Part shown: in pieces, positions 9,091 through 18,650 of the stretch
How the letters are laid out: every line of letters starts with the position of its first letter
Position numbering within the stretch: position 1 is the stretch's first letter
NCBI GenBank assembly: GCA_963797255.1
Contig: CAWCOV010000021.1
Coordinates: 186,001 to 250,000 of the forward strand
Reading direction: 5' to 3'
Length of the DNA: 64,000 bases
Origin: JANXZS01 sp963797255
GTDB taxonomy: Bacteria > Acidobacteriota > Terriglobia > Terriglobales > Acidobacteriaceae
The notes under the pieces: model-generated
What the model saw: only the letters and a program-made list of their open reading frames with translations
The model's database searches: none
Told to the model about the DNA's origin: nothing
Program-made: the position numbers and the translations under genes

Positions 9091-10257
9091 ATGCGGATTT
9101 TGTCACTTTTTAGCTTTCCGGCGACCGGCAGGGGGGCGAATTTCTGGGGGTGTTTCCTTATGGCCCTGACGCTCACGGCAGTTCAGCCAGCTTTCGGTCA
9201 AAATGCACCTGCGGCAGGCAAGCCGATCAAGGTGGCGGTGGTTGGGCTGGTGCATGACCATATCGCTGGATTTCTTCCGCAACTCTCAAAACACTCGGAT
9301 GTGGAACTGGTCGGGATCGTGGAATCGAATCCGGAGCTGGTTTCGCGATACAGCATCCGGTTCCATCTGGCCTCGAATCTGTTCTACCCGCAACTCGAGA
9401 CGATGCTGGAGAAGACCCATCCGGACGCGATCCTGGTTTACACGTCGATTGCGGATCACCGGGCGGTGATTGAAACGGCAGCGAAATATGGCGTGAACGT
9501 GATGGTGGAGAAGCCGCTGGCGACTACGCTGGCGGATGCGCTGGCGATTCGCTCTGTCGCGAGGGAACACAAGATCCAGGTGCTGGTGAACTACGAGACG
9601 ACCTGGTACGCGAGCAATCGGCAGGCCCACGACATTTACCAGCAGGGCAAGCTGGGGGATGTTCGCCGCGTGGTGGTGCATGACGGACACAAGGGTCCCA
9701 TTGAAATCGGCGTGAGCAAGGAGTTTGGTAAGTGGCTCACCGATCCGCAGCAGAATGGCGCGGGCGCACTGTTCGATTTCGGCTGCTACGGCGCGGACCT
9801 GATGACGTGGCTGATGAAGGGCGAGTCTCCGTTGAGCGTCACGGCGGTAACGCAGACGGATAAGCCGGAGATGTATCCGCACGTGGATGATGAGGCGACG
9901 GTGATTATTCGCTATCCCAAGGCGCAGGCGATCCTGATGGCGTCGTGGAACTGGCCGTTCGACCGCAAGGATATGGAGCTATACGGCGCGACTGGATATG
10001 CGATTACAGTCGGGCCGGATGGCATGCGCCTGCGGTATGCAGGAGAGGCGCAGGAGACGCGTTCGCAGGCCCCGCCGCTTACTTCTCCTGAAGACAATTC
10101 GCTGGATTACCTGGTGGGCGTGTTGCGCGGGCAAGTGCAGCCGGAAGGCAGTCTTACCGGGCTCGACACCAATGTCGTGGTGATGCAGATCCTCGATGCG
10201 GCACGCGAGTCCGTGCAGACGGGGAAGACGGTAGTGCTGGCACCTTTGCCGAAATGA
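9091..10257 (+). CDS. Gfo/Idh/MocA family oxidoreductase with signal peptide
   Basis: A 388-residue NAD(P)-dependent sugar dehydrogenase-like protein. Residues 1-36 are a hydrophobic leader ending near TAVQPAFGQ, so the enzyme is probably exported, as is common for this family in Acidobacteriota. The nucleotide-binding start is VAVVGLVHDH, a departure from the usual GxGxxG. MVEKPLATTLADA carries the family EKP lysine, and the C-terminal half (GGALFDFGCYGADL and later) is the GFO_IDH_MocA C domain. The substrate is unknown; a sugar or cyclitol is expected. Single gene with a candidate operator just upstream; about 320 bases separate it from the next gene. Confidence 0.88.
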   Translation: MRILSLFSFPATGRGANFWGCFLMALTLTAVQPAFGQNAPAAGKPIKVAVVGLVHDHIAGFLPQLSKHSDVELVGIVESNPELVSRYSIRFHLASNLFYPQLETMLEKTHPDAILVYTSIADHRAVIETAAKYGVNVMVEKPLATTLADALAIRSVAREHKIQVLVNYETTWYASNRQAHDIYQQGKLGDVRRVVVHDGHKGPIEIGVSKEFGKWLTDPQQNGAGALFDFGCYGADLMTWLMKGESPLSVTAVTQTDKPEMYPHVDDEATVIIRYPKAQAILMASWNWPFDRKDMELYGATGYAITVGPDGMRLRYAGEAQETRSQAPPLTSPEDNSLDYLVGVLRGQVQPEGSLTGLDTNVVVMQILDAARESVQTGKTVVLAPLPK

Positions 10258-10260
10258 GGC

Positions 10261-10319
10261 AGCTAAAAGTCCGGTTAGCTACAAGGCGGTTAGTTAAAGA
10301 GCGGCTAGCTAAAAGCCGG
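10261..10319 (+). repeat. Four imperfect tandem units of about 15 bp
   Basis: Units begin at 10261, 10277, 10292 and 10307, each starting AGCTAAAA-like and ending CGG-like (for example AGCTACAAGGCGGTT). They start three bases after the oxidoreductase stop codon. Related words (GAGTTAGCAAGTTAGC) recur near 10438. Possibly a slippage-made minisatellite. Confidence 0.6.
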
Positions 10320-10422
10320 CAAGGTCACGGCCTTTGACGGCACTATCGCTTCCGGCGGAATAGCGAACGACATTATCAAGATCTTCTCTGCGGCTAAATT
10401 CCCGCAAGCGCCCAAGAAGTAA
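10309..10422 (+). pseudogene. Possible 3' remnant of a gene
   Basis: Reading from 10309, one frame gives AGKVTAFDGTIASGG, then IANDIIKIFSAAKFPQ, and stops at 10420-10422. The composition and codon choice look coding, but there is no start: a stop lies immediately upstream inside the tandem repeat. It could be the last 37 residues of a gene whose 5' part was deleted. I do not recognise the family. Low confidence. Confidence 0.3.
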
Positions 10423-10576
10423 GGGCAGCGAGCAGCGAGTTAGCAAGTTAGCGAAAGATCGTGTCTCGAACGGACTGATGTGGTCGCCACTTACCTTCAC
10501 ACAAGCGCCAAGGATCGGGCTATCTAGTTTCGTTGACCCTAACGGGCACCCCGCCGCTGGCGTGAGTGCCAAAACG

Positions 10577-13018
10577 TCACTCCGATCGTAGGGCGGTTGT
10601 GGGGTCGATGCGCATGGCGCGGCGTGCGGGCAGATAGCACGCGAGCAGGCCCACTGCGGCCAGCAGTAACGAAACACCGATCAAGGTGACCGAGTCTGTG
10701 GCGGAGATTCCGTACAGAGAATTACGCAACAGGCGGGTGACGGCGAAGGAGACGGCCAGACCGAGGGCGAGGCCGCCGAGGATGAGCCACAGTCCCTGGC
10801 CGAGCACCAATTGCAGTATTTGTTTTCGCGAAGCTCCGAGCGCAATCCGGATACCGATCTCATGCAATCGCTGACGGGTGGCATACGCCACTACTCCATA
10901 GATTCCTACGGCTGCAAGCACAAGGGCGATGAGGCCGAAGCCGCCGACAAAGACTCCGCCTACGCGGGCAAAGATGCTGGAGAGTTGCATGCTGGTTTCA
11001 AAGGTCATGACGTCAAAGACGGGGACATCTGGTCCAAGATCGTGCACTGCGGTTTCCACACTCAACGCCATGGATTGCGGATCAGCCGAAGTGCGCACGT
11101 GAATGAACGTCTGCCGCTGGGGGAACTGATAGAGCGACACGTAGACGATGGGATCGGGCGACTCATTCATGCTGTAGTGGCGGCTGTTGCGCACGACTCC
11201 CACGATGATGCAGCGGCGGTTCTGGATGAGCAGTTCGTGACCCAGGGCGCTCTCGTGCGGCCAATAGAGTTTTGCCATCGTCTGATCGATAACGGCAACT
11301 GGCTGCGAGTGATCGTCGTCGTTCTGGGTGAAAGCTGCGGCCGTTGAGCAACGCGATGCGCATGGTCTGAAAGTAATTCGGCGTTACGGCTGCATGTTGC
11401 GTCTCCATCGACTCATGGAGGCGAGGGCGTATAGCCTTCCGGAACAACGTCGACGGTGTGACGCGAAAGGGCGAGCGGTACCCAGTCTGCAATAGCGACA
11501 GAATCCACTCCTGAAATTCCCTCGATGCGGGTTACGAGTTTCTGTTGAAACGCGGAAACCTGCTCTCGCGAATACGCCGCCGAATCCAGATCGAAGGAAG
11601 ACAGCAGCAGATGGCTTGTTGTAAATCCTGGGTCTGCGTTTTGCGTATTGTGCAGCGTGCGCAGAAAGAGCGCTGCGCAGACCAGCAGGACCAGCGACAT
11701 GGCAATTTGCGCGACCACCAGGGTCGCTGGAGAGGCGCGCCTTGCTGGCCGCCGCGGAAACGCTGCCTGCCTCCTGCTTCAGCACTTCCATGGGCACCAG
11801 ATTCGAAATGCGCAAGGCGGGAAGGATGCCGAAGAGCAGGCCCGCCAATCCAGAGATCACGAAAGTTGCGAATAAAACTGTGGCGTCCACGTGACCATTG
11901 AGCAGGATGGGGCTGCCGGTAGGGGGAATGAAGTGGGCGAATGTTCCTGCTGACCACATCGTAATGATGGTGGCGAGAAGCCCGCCGACGAGGGACAACA
12001 GCACGCTCTCCAGAAGCAGCTGGCGGATGACGCGCGCGCGACTCGCTCCCATTGCCAGCCGAATCGCGATCTCTCTTCTCCGGCTTACCGACCGAACGAG
12101 CAGCAGTGTGGCAACGTTGGCGCAGGCGAGCAGGAGGACGAGGCCGGCCAGTCCGAGGAGCAGAGGAAGGGTAGATGCGAGATAGACGTTGGCACCGAAG
12201 GGCGAGCGCCAAAGAGGATAGAGTGACAGATTGTTGGGTCCACGATGATCGTCTGGATACTCCGTTGCGAGTTGCTGGGAGAGGCGATTCAATTCATCCT
12301 GAGCCACGGCGAGAGTGATACCGGGCCGAAGCTTGCCAAGCACGTTGAGCCACTGCGCTCCGCGATTGAGCAAACGGTCGGTGTTCCAAATGGCTGCGTC
12401 GTTGGTTAGCGGCGTCCATAGATCGGCGCGAAGTCCTGTCTTGCAGCCGATGAAATTCTCCGGCGCCACACCAATGATGGTGAAGGGATGCCGATTGATT
12501 TCGATGACCCGGCCGAGGACGGCGGGATCGCCTTCAAAATGGCTCTGCCACAACGCGTAACTGATCACGACCACATTTGCGCCGCCTGCGGGCTGCTCTT
12601 CCTGAGGCAGGAACCCGCGTCCCAGGGCGAGCTTTACATCCAGAAGATCGAAGTAATTCGCAGTCGTGAGCGCACCATAGACGCGTAGCGGCTTGCCGTT
12701 GCCCGTGATCGACATCCAGTCATCGTGATAGCCGAGCATTCCGACGAGAGTGCGATTTTCTCGCTGTACATCTTTGAGGTCCGGGTAAGAATACGGCGGG
12801 GTGGGATTATCGTTGGGCACACCGCGTTCCACGCTGAAAAAGTCGCTGGTATGGGTGACGGCGGGAATGGGAGTGAGGAGCGTGGACTGGATCCAACTGA
12901 AGATGGTGCTGTTCGCGCTGATTCCCAATGCGATGGTTATGATGGCGGCGACTGCAAATCCCGGGGCCCGGCGTATCTGGCGAACGGAATAGAGAACATC
13001 CTGGAGTAGTCCAGTCAT
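10577..13018 (-). pseudogene. ADOP-family ABC transporter permease (MacB/FtsX-like), three frameshifts
   Basis: The joined frames make about 813 residues, the normal length of acidobacterial duplicated permeases. N-terminal half: DVLYSVRQIRRAPGFAV leader helix, a MacB periplasmic domain (residues about 50-250) and three FtsX-type spans (LPLLLGLAGLVLLLACANVATLLLV, repeated later). Second half: IAMSLVLLVCAALFLRTL, another periplasmic domain and the final FtsX domain ending PARRAMRIDPTTALRSE. Breaks lie near 11725, 11420 and 11332; each is repaired by removing one base at GG, CC or TTT runs. The family is thought to export peptides, drugs or lipoproteins with a separate ATPase. No ATPase and no PadR regulator, its usual neighbour, is present. 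Confidence 0.88.
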
Positions 13019-13380
13019 ACGACTGACCTCCTGCGCACGGTCTTACGTCTCGTCATTCCTTGAGGCCTGTGCCTGATGAGGTAAGAGCATGTTGCACACC
13101 AAACCGCCGACACTGGCAAACGCGCTGAATTGCTGGCTTCTGTTCATCAATCGTAATCCTTGGACGACTGCGTGTGTCCATGAGCGCGAAAGGATGTTCA
13201 CTCATGGGCAGTGGTAATTCTGCCGATTGTGAGCTGGATCACGTAGAGAAGATGGATGAGCGCCCTTGAGATGAATGTGAATGCAGATCGCTCCCATTCG
13301 CTTCGATTTCGTACGTATGACAAAGCTTAACTGTGCGCTCTGCATGCGAAGCGAAGGGGCGGGTCAGCGATCCGTTTCAC
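13019..13380. other. Intergenic region
   Basis: No supported gene. A 34-residue frame exists on the minus strand (13043-13147) but has no ribosome-binding site. The permease promoter must lie here; nothing specific is visible. Confidence 0.5.
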
Positions 13381-13590
13381 TCAGTCCTGGGAGTAGTGGA
13401 AGACGCTTTCGAGAGGTTCTCCGAAGACGGCGGCGATTCGGAATGCGGCCTCCAATGACGGCGAGTATTTTCCCTGTTCAATGGCGTTCACGGTCTGGCG
13501 GGTGACTTTGATCTTGTCGGCCAGCTCCTGTTGTGTCATCTCGCCGTGTTCAAAGCGCAGGCGTCGTATTTCGTTGCGGATCGCGCCCAT
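13381..13590 (-). CDS. XRE-type helix-turn-helix regulator
   Basis: A 69-residue protein that is almost only a DNA-binding domain: RNEIRRLRFEHGEMTQQELADKI (helices 1-2), VTRQTVNAIEQGKYSPSL (recognition helix region) and AFRIAAVFGEPLESVFHY. This matches the short XRE subgroup that is encoded next to a small membrane protein and often self-regulates. Its ATG overlaps the stop of the membrane-protein gene upstream (ATGA), so the two are translationally coupled. The likely operator is the palindrome at 14053-14082, which overlaps the -35 element of their shared promoter. Confidence 0.9.
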   Translation of the reverse strand: MGAIRNEIRRLRFEHGEMTQQELADKIKVTRQTVNAIEQGKYSPSLEAAFRIAAVFGEPLESVFHYSQD

Positions 13591-14000
13591 CAGGCACCCC
13601 GCCGGTATTGGATGATCTGGCAGCCGGAACGCATGATTTCGGCGGTAACGAGAATGAACAGCAGGGAGTTGGTATTGAAGATGATTGGCGGATGGAACGC
13701 TCCGAAGAAACATGCCATTGCGATCCCCGTTGCCAGACCAGCATAGGCGAACCGCGTGGCCCTGAGTTCGATAAGTTTCTCCCTCTCATCCATCGGCGCG
13801 TTCGCTTCTTTGGGCGAGAAGATGGCGACTGCAATTGTGAGCACAGTTTGAACCACGACGAGAGCGATGACGGTTTCGAGCAATCCGCCGACGTGGACCG
13901 CGCCGTGTTCGTGGTGGCGGATGACCGACCAGAAATAGAAGAAGTAAATGCCGGCCATGGAAAGCATTGATATCCAGGCAGTTTTTTCTCGGAATGACAT
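13590..14000 (-). CDS. Four-span membrane protein paired with the XRE regulator
   Basis: A 136-residue integral membrane protein starting MSFREKTAW at 14000; the frame extends ten codons upstream but this start gives a natural N-terminus. Hydrophobic segments lie at about residues 9-25, 40-60, 82-100 and 105-122, with a cytosolic loop containing MDEREKLIELRATRFAY between the second and third. This arrangement, a DUF2178-like protein with the EREKLI signature encoded before a short XRE regulator, is widespread; the signal sensed is not known. Overlaps the regulator by four bases. Confidence 0.82.
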   Translation of the reverse strand: MSFREKTAWISMLSMAGIYFFYFWSVIRHHEHGAVHVGGLLETVIALVVVQTVLTIAVAIFSPKEANAPMDEREKLIELRATRFAYAGLATGIAMACFFGAFHPPIIFNTNSLLFILVTAEIMRSGCQIIQYRRGA

Positions 14001-14037
14001 AAAGAGTGTGCCTCCGTGCCGAACTTTCAAGACACAA

Positions 14038-14082
14038 TGTATAAAAAAGCTGACTTTATGTCAAATATTATTTACATAAAGT
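14038..14082 (-). promoter_or_regulatory. Promoter with embedded operator for the membrane-protein/XRE unit
   Basis: Nine-base inverted arms ACTTTATGT (14053-14061) and ACATAAAGT (14074-14082) are perfect, with a 12-base AT-rich spacer. On the minus strand a TTGACA -35 (14059-14064) lies inside this palindrome and a TATACA -10 follows at 14038-14043, spacing 15. The start codon is at 14000. Binding at the palindrome would cover the -35, fitting autorepression by the short XRE protein. Confidence 0.78.
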
Positions 14083-14164
14083 AAAGCAAAGCATTCAGGA
14101 GCATACGCGACGCTTTGCCCGATTGCTCGCGCATTTTGAGTTCTGCGGGAGCTTGCTTGCTGTG

Positions 14165-14719
14165 CTAGCTGGTGGAGATTGGCGGGCCGATGAGTTCCAT
14201 TTCGTAGTTTCGAAAGAATGCGGCGTCTTGGTTCGGGGGATTGGGAATGGCGGTGGCGCGGAGAAATGCCTCCATTTTTCCGGCTGGGGCGAACGTGATG
14301 AGCATGCGACCGGGAGTTTCGCCAACGGACGAGAAGGTGTGAGGAATGCCGCGCGGACCGAGGATGGAGTCTCCGGCGTGCAGCAATTTGCGGCCATCGC
14401 CAATCTGAAAGAGCACCTCGCCCTCCATCACGTAGAAAAATTCCTCCTGGTGGAGATGAAGGTGGAGCGGCGGCCCGCCTTTTACGAGATGAGCGTGTTC
14501 AAGGACGAACAAGTTGCCGCCGGTTTCGCTGGGCACGACTTTGAAAAGGATGGTGCTGTATCCGCGCGAGTGCGTCTCTCCGAAGCGGTCCTGGCCAGCC
14601 TCAACCACGTGAATCGCCGACGTTGACGCAGGCGGTGGAGCCTGTCCGAGTGAGAAGGGCGGGAGTGCGGCAGCGGGCAAGAGCGTCGCTGCGGTCTTCA
14701 GGAAGGAACGACGCTCCAT
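14165..14719 (-). CDS. Exported cupin-domain protein
   Basis: A 184-residue protein with a Tat-like leader (MERRSFLKTAATLLPAAAL). The single cupin barrel covers about residues 60-150: GGPPLHLHLHQEEFFYVMEGEVLFQIGD carries the first motif's HxH and Glu metal ligands, and LGPRGIPHTFSSVG the second motif's His. The metal site therefore looks complete. Substrate unknown: cupins of this type include dioxygenases and isomerases. The start has GAGG 11 bases upstream. Likely monocistronic; the DUF481 gene starts over 1.3 kb upstream and ends 46 bases before it. Confidence 0.85.
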   Translation of the reverse strand: MERRSFLKTAATLLPAAALPPFSLGQAPPPASTSAIHVVEAGQDRFGETHSRGYSTILFKVVPSETGGNLFVLEHAHLVKGGPPLHLHLHQEEFFYVMEGEVLFQIGDGRKLLHAGDSILGPRGIPHTFSSVGETPGRMLITFAPAGKMEAFLRATAIPNPPNQDAAFFRNYEMELIGPPISTS

Positions 14720-14765
14720 TGACTAACCTCGTACCGGACAGATTTCACAGATTGTAGCCTGACAT

Positions 14766-16051
14766 CTAGTGCAGGGTGAATGCGAATCCTGTTGAGACCT
14801 GGAACGAATTTTTCTTGTAAGTCACCTGGGGATCGTTGAGGAAGTTATCAAGGATGTTGATGGAGAAGCCTAGCTTCTTGTAGATGGGCATATGGACTCC
14901 GCCGGTCGCGGATGCTGAGAAAGCGCTGGCGTTGTTCCATGCAATATCGGCAAGTGCTTTCTCGTCGAAGCTGATCTTGCCCCATTTTTGGGTGAGGGCC
15001 TCAGAGAGGTTGGAGCCGAAAAGATTGCGGTTCAGTTCGGAGACGTTGGCGGTGGCATTGAATCTCTGTTTCTCGTAGTGGAGATCGGCGGTGAGATCGA
15101 ATTCGCGGTGCGCGGTTTTGATGACGGTGATGCCGACTCCGGCGCCATAGATTTGCTGCAGGATGAGGCCCTGGGAGAAGTCATGATCGAAGGACATCAT
15201 CTGCAGGTAGTAGCCGCGACGGCTGAAGTATTCATCGCGCTCAACATCGGCGTGGTAGACGTTGGTCTTGGTTGTGGGGACGCCCGGCTGGGTGGTCTGG
15301 CCAACGCTCCACGTGAAGTCGACGGTGGTACGCAGTTTGGGATCGAGCCAGGTCACGGTAGGTACGGTGCGTTTGAGCGCTGTGTTCATCATGAACAGAT
15401 AGCTGTTCTGCGTGGCGCGAATGGTGGTGGATCCCGTATCGATGTGCCCATCCCATCCGTCATGCCAGTGGATCTTCCGGTGGATTTCTTTCTGATAGGT
15501 TGAGTCGTCGACGATATAGGCGATGTCGGAAGTGGGAATGTCTTTGGGGTGGGTCACTTCCAACTCAGGGTGAGGCGTCTCGGCCTTGGCTACTTCGGGA
15601 GGCTTCTCTTTTTTCTCTTGTTCGGTGGGGGTGACGACTACATCTTTCTCCGCGATCCTGATGGCTCCCTGGGGAATCATCGCGCTGACTCTTGAGTTCT
15701 TGACATCTTTAGGGACGACGGCGAATTCGCGATTCGACTTGAGTTCTTTTACGTTTTGCCACTCTACCGTAACTTCACCGGCGAGTTCGGTCTTGAACTT
15801 GATTTCCGTTCCCGTTGAGTTCATCAACTGGCCCGTCAGTGTGTCGCCATTCTTCAGGATCAGGACCTCCTTGATCTCTGCTTCCTTCGTTTCTCCTCGG
15901 CTTTGCTTTCGCTCTTCGCCGGATCTTTGGCGGGCGTTTGAGCGAACGCGCTGTAAGTTGTGGCGGCAAGGAGAGCGATTGAAAGTATGGCGCGCGATTG
16001 CCGGAAGAACGCGGCAGCACGCCCTTCACGACGTTGCGTGATCAGGGGCAT
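14766..16051 (-). pseudogene. DUF481 (YdiY-like) outer-membrane protein, one frameshift
   Basis: The first frame starts at 16051 after GAGGAGA and gives a signal peptide (ILSIALLAATTYSAFAQ). Near 15893 the frame shifts: one A is missing, after which EVLILKNGDTLTGQL continues into the long frame. The middle holds an Lys/Pro/Glu-rich stretch, and the last 230 residues alternate polar and aromatic strands like a DUF481 beta-barrel, ending in GFAFTLH. The joined length is about 428 residues. Such proteins are salt-induced outer-membrane proteins with no defined function; the N-terminal NGD repeat-like domain is typical of acidobacterial members. Confidence 0.8.
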
Positions 16052-16217
16052 GGCAATTTCTCCTCGCAATGAGGCGGATGAACGAAAGATTGTAGCGAAA
16101 GGAATTTGGGCGGGGGAGTGATTCAGTGACTTCATCGCGGGTTGCATGGGATTGCGCCGTAGGTCCGGCGTAATCCTATGCGACACGAGTAGGAACCATG
16201 AATTGGCAAGTCCAGCG

Positions 16218-18509
16218 TTAGAAAACTCGGGAGAGTTGAAAGAAGAATTTGCCGCCGTTGGAGCCGATGGCACCGGCGATTTCCACTGGTCCAAAGATCG
16301 TCTTCAGGACGAGTCCGACAACACCGTCCATGGGCAGTTTGTCTGAATTGCTGGTGGTGATGTAAAAGGGCTTGGCAATTTCGTAGTAACCGATGAAGTT
16401 GATGGTAGTGCCCAACAGTGGAGGCAGCTTTGAGAGTTGGTGGATTATGCCGCCCTGAAAGGCGTAGTACTGATTCGTCAGGTACTGGTTTTGGCCGTAG
16501 GCGGCCAGCAATTGTGTGCCGCCCAACGAGAAAGATGGAACTCCAGTGTCTCGCCGCCCGAAGGTTGTTCCCCCTGAGGCACCTGCAAAAACTGAGGACT
16601 TGGAGTTAAATGGCTTGAAATAGCGGGCAACAACTTGCGAGAGCGGGAATTGCTCCTCCGCACCGGGATTGGAATCCACCCACTCTCCACGGAATAGCGT
16701 GTAGAAGCCTTTTGACGGAAGAATGGCATCGTTAGTGGCGTCCAACTGGTACCTCAGATGCGTGTTTCCAGTTCGCCCAGAGATGACGGGGTAATCAGGA
16801 ATCGATCCAATTTCAGCGGTGTATCGTTCATAGTACGTTTCGTAGCCCATGCGGAGCTCGGAAGCTGAATTGATAGCGTAACCGATATCCGCCACGCCTC
16901 CGATTTGGCGCTGACGATATTCCGCGAGAAGCTTGTCATCGTTGTAGACGTTGAAGGTGTTGCTATTGAAAAGGACCTTGGGTGCCACGAACCACTTTGT
17001 TTGAGGAGTGAAGGGGCGGTAATACTCCGAGGATGCCTGGTAGATGGAGCCGATGATGATGTCGTTGCGCAATTCCGCGCCATACGAACCAAAGTCGATG
17101 AAAGTGATGCGGGCGCCGGCGCTGAAGAGAACGTTGTTGTACTGGGCGCCGTTAATGACGATGAGAGGCCTGACGACGGGCGGCGCATAGGATTTTTCGA
17201 CGGTTGATATCAACAATCCGTTCTGATTATTCTTTTCGGTCATGCGATAGCTGATCGAAGAGTAACGGCCTGCCCCGACGATCTTGATAATGTCGGTCTG
17301 CAATTTCGCGACGTTGATGGGTTGGCCGACGTTATCCTGGAGATTTTTTTCCAACTGGGCTGCGAGCAGTTTCGATGTGCCCTGTACTTCAACGAACTGC
17401 GGAGTGGCGACGGTGGTCACGCGTTTAGCTTGACGATTGTTGATGTAGGCGGCCCATGCCTGGTCATCAACGGCAAGCTTCATGAGGTCTGCCTTATTAG
17501 CTTCAGCGGCTGCGTACCCCTGCGCAACAATTTCGTCCGCCTTGTTGTAGTCCATCGAGGTGAACTTGTAGAGGTCGACATTGACAAGAATGTTGGCCAT
17601 CTTCTTGTGTTCTGTTTCGTTGTTGGCAATCATCAGCCCGATGGATTGACCGGCTACGCCGAGTACCGAGACGTCCTGCTTCGGATCGATGGGCTGGGTT
17701 GCCAGGAATACGCCAACCGTATAATTTGCGCCCATCTCATAAGCGACATTGACGGGGAAATTGTTGGTCAACGCACCGTCTGCATAGATAGCATCGCCGA
17801 CGCGAACAGGGGCGAAGATGCCGGGCAGCGACATGGTAGAGCGCAGAGCGGTGGAGAGTGGGCCATCGCGAAAGACATGAGGCGTGCCGGTGACGATGTT
17901 GGTGGCAACGCAGGCGAAGGGTGTCGGAAGCTGATTGAAGTCTTTTATTTCGGAATAGGGAAGCGCCACTTTATCGAGAATGAAATTAACTTCCTGGCCG
18001 GAATTGAAGCCTTCTGGCAGGTGGACGCCTTTGCGCAATCCAAATTCAAGGCTGGTGGGGAACTCGATCGCATCTTCTTTGCGACGGAAAGATAGATCCT
18101 GGAAGGGAGTATCTCCCTGGAGCACCTGGTCCCAATTGATGCCCTTGATGAGCGCAAGAGTCTCTGCGGGATTGTGGCCGGTGGCATAGACACCCGAGAC
18201 CAATCCGCCCATGCTGGTGCCGGCAATGTAGGAAACGGGGATGTGGTGTTCTTCAAACCATTTCAGGACGCCGATGTGCGCGAGGCCAAGCGCGCCTCCA
18301 CCTTCAAGTACGAGCCCAACCTTTGGATTCTCAGGCGGCGGAGTGGCTGGATGCGAATAGGGCGCAAAGACCGGCGGCACGGGCATTTGCGTGATCGTCT
18401 GCGCGTGCATGCTTACGCAGGGCAAGAGAGCTGAGATCACAACGACCGCGCACGAACGAAGGCACACGATTGCGAGAGATTTCCGGTACTCAGACCAAAT
18501 CTTCTTCAT
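16218..18509 (-). CDS. Patatin-like phospholipase fused to a BamA-type barrel
   Basis: A 763-residue intact protein. A signal peptide (about 1-36) precedes the patatin domain: GLVLEGGGALGLAHIGVLK supplies the oxyanion loop, GTSMGG the nucleophile Ser99, and YADGALTNNFPV the Asp of the dyad. A POTRA-like region (KLLAAQLEKNLQDNVGQP to SISYRMTEK) follows at about 375-440, then a C-terminal BamA/Omp85-like barrel to the terminal aromatic (FFQLSRVF). This is the PlpD type-Vd-like architecture: the barrel may hold or release the lipase domain at the cell surface. The likely reaction is hydrolysis of phospholipid acyl esters. Monocistronic; AGG lies upstream of the start. Confidence 0.93.
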   Translation of the reverse strand: MKKIWSEYRKSLAIVCLRSCAVVVISALLPCVSMHAQTITQMPVPPVFAPYSHPATPPPENPKVGLVLEGGGALGLAHIGVLKWFEEHHIPVSYIAGTSMGGLVSGVYATGHNPAETLALIKGINWDQVLQGDTPFQDLSFRRKEDAIEFPTSLEFGLRKGVHLPEGFNSGQEVNFILDKVALPYSEIKDFNQLPTPFACVATNIVTGTPHVFRDGPLSTALRSTMSLPGIFAPVRVGDAIYADGALTNNFPVNVAYEMGANYTVGVFLATQPIDPKQDVSVLGVAGQSIGLMIANNETEHKKMANILVNVDLYKFTSMDYNKADEIVAQGYAAAEANKADLMKLAVDDQAWAAYINNRQAKRVTTVATPQFVEVQGTSKLLAAQLEKNLQDNVGQPINVAKLQTDIIKIVGAGRYSSISYRMTEKNNQNGLLISTVEKSYAPPVVRPLIVINGAQYNNVLFSAGARITFIDFGSYGAELRNDIIIGSIYQASSEYYRPFTPQTKWFVAPKVLFNSNTFNVYNDDKLLAEYRQRQIGGVADIGYAINSASELRMGYETYYERYTAEIGSIPDYPVISGRTGNTHLRYQLDATNDAILPSKGFYTLFRGEWVDSNPGAEEQFPLSQVVARYFKPFNSKSSVFAGASGGTTFGRRDTGVPSFSLGGTQLLAAYGQNQYLTNQYYAFQGGIIHQLSKLPPLLGTTINFIGYYEIAKPFYITTSNSDKLPMDGVVGLVLKTIFGPVEIAGAIGSNGGKFFFQLSRVF

Positions 18510-18650
18510 TTTCGGTTTACCTGTGACGCTGGGGGAATACTGATTATAACCTGTGAAGCAGCACCATCTGTGCTCGTTCTCATGGGGGAGGATGGCGGAA
18601 GTTACCCGTAATTTTTCGTTGCAGAACTAGCAAAGAAACAGTGATCCAAT

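Noticed and set aside
9286..9882. A 198-codon minus-strand frame
   Set aside because: Antisense shadow of the oxidoreductase; very Arg- and His-rich, typical of a reversed GC-rich gene.
13043..13147. A 34-residue minus-strand frame upstream of the permease
   Set aside because: No ribosome-binding site and no recognisable feature.
17322..18095. A 257-codon open frame on the plus strand
   Set aside because: It lies entirely antisense to the well-supported patatin-BamA gene and shows no family features.
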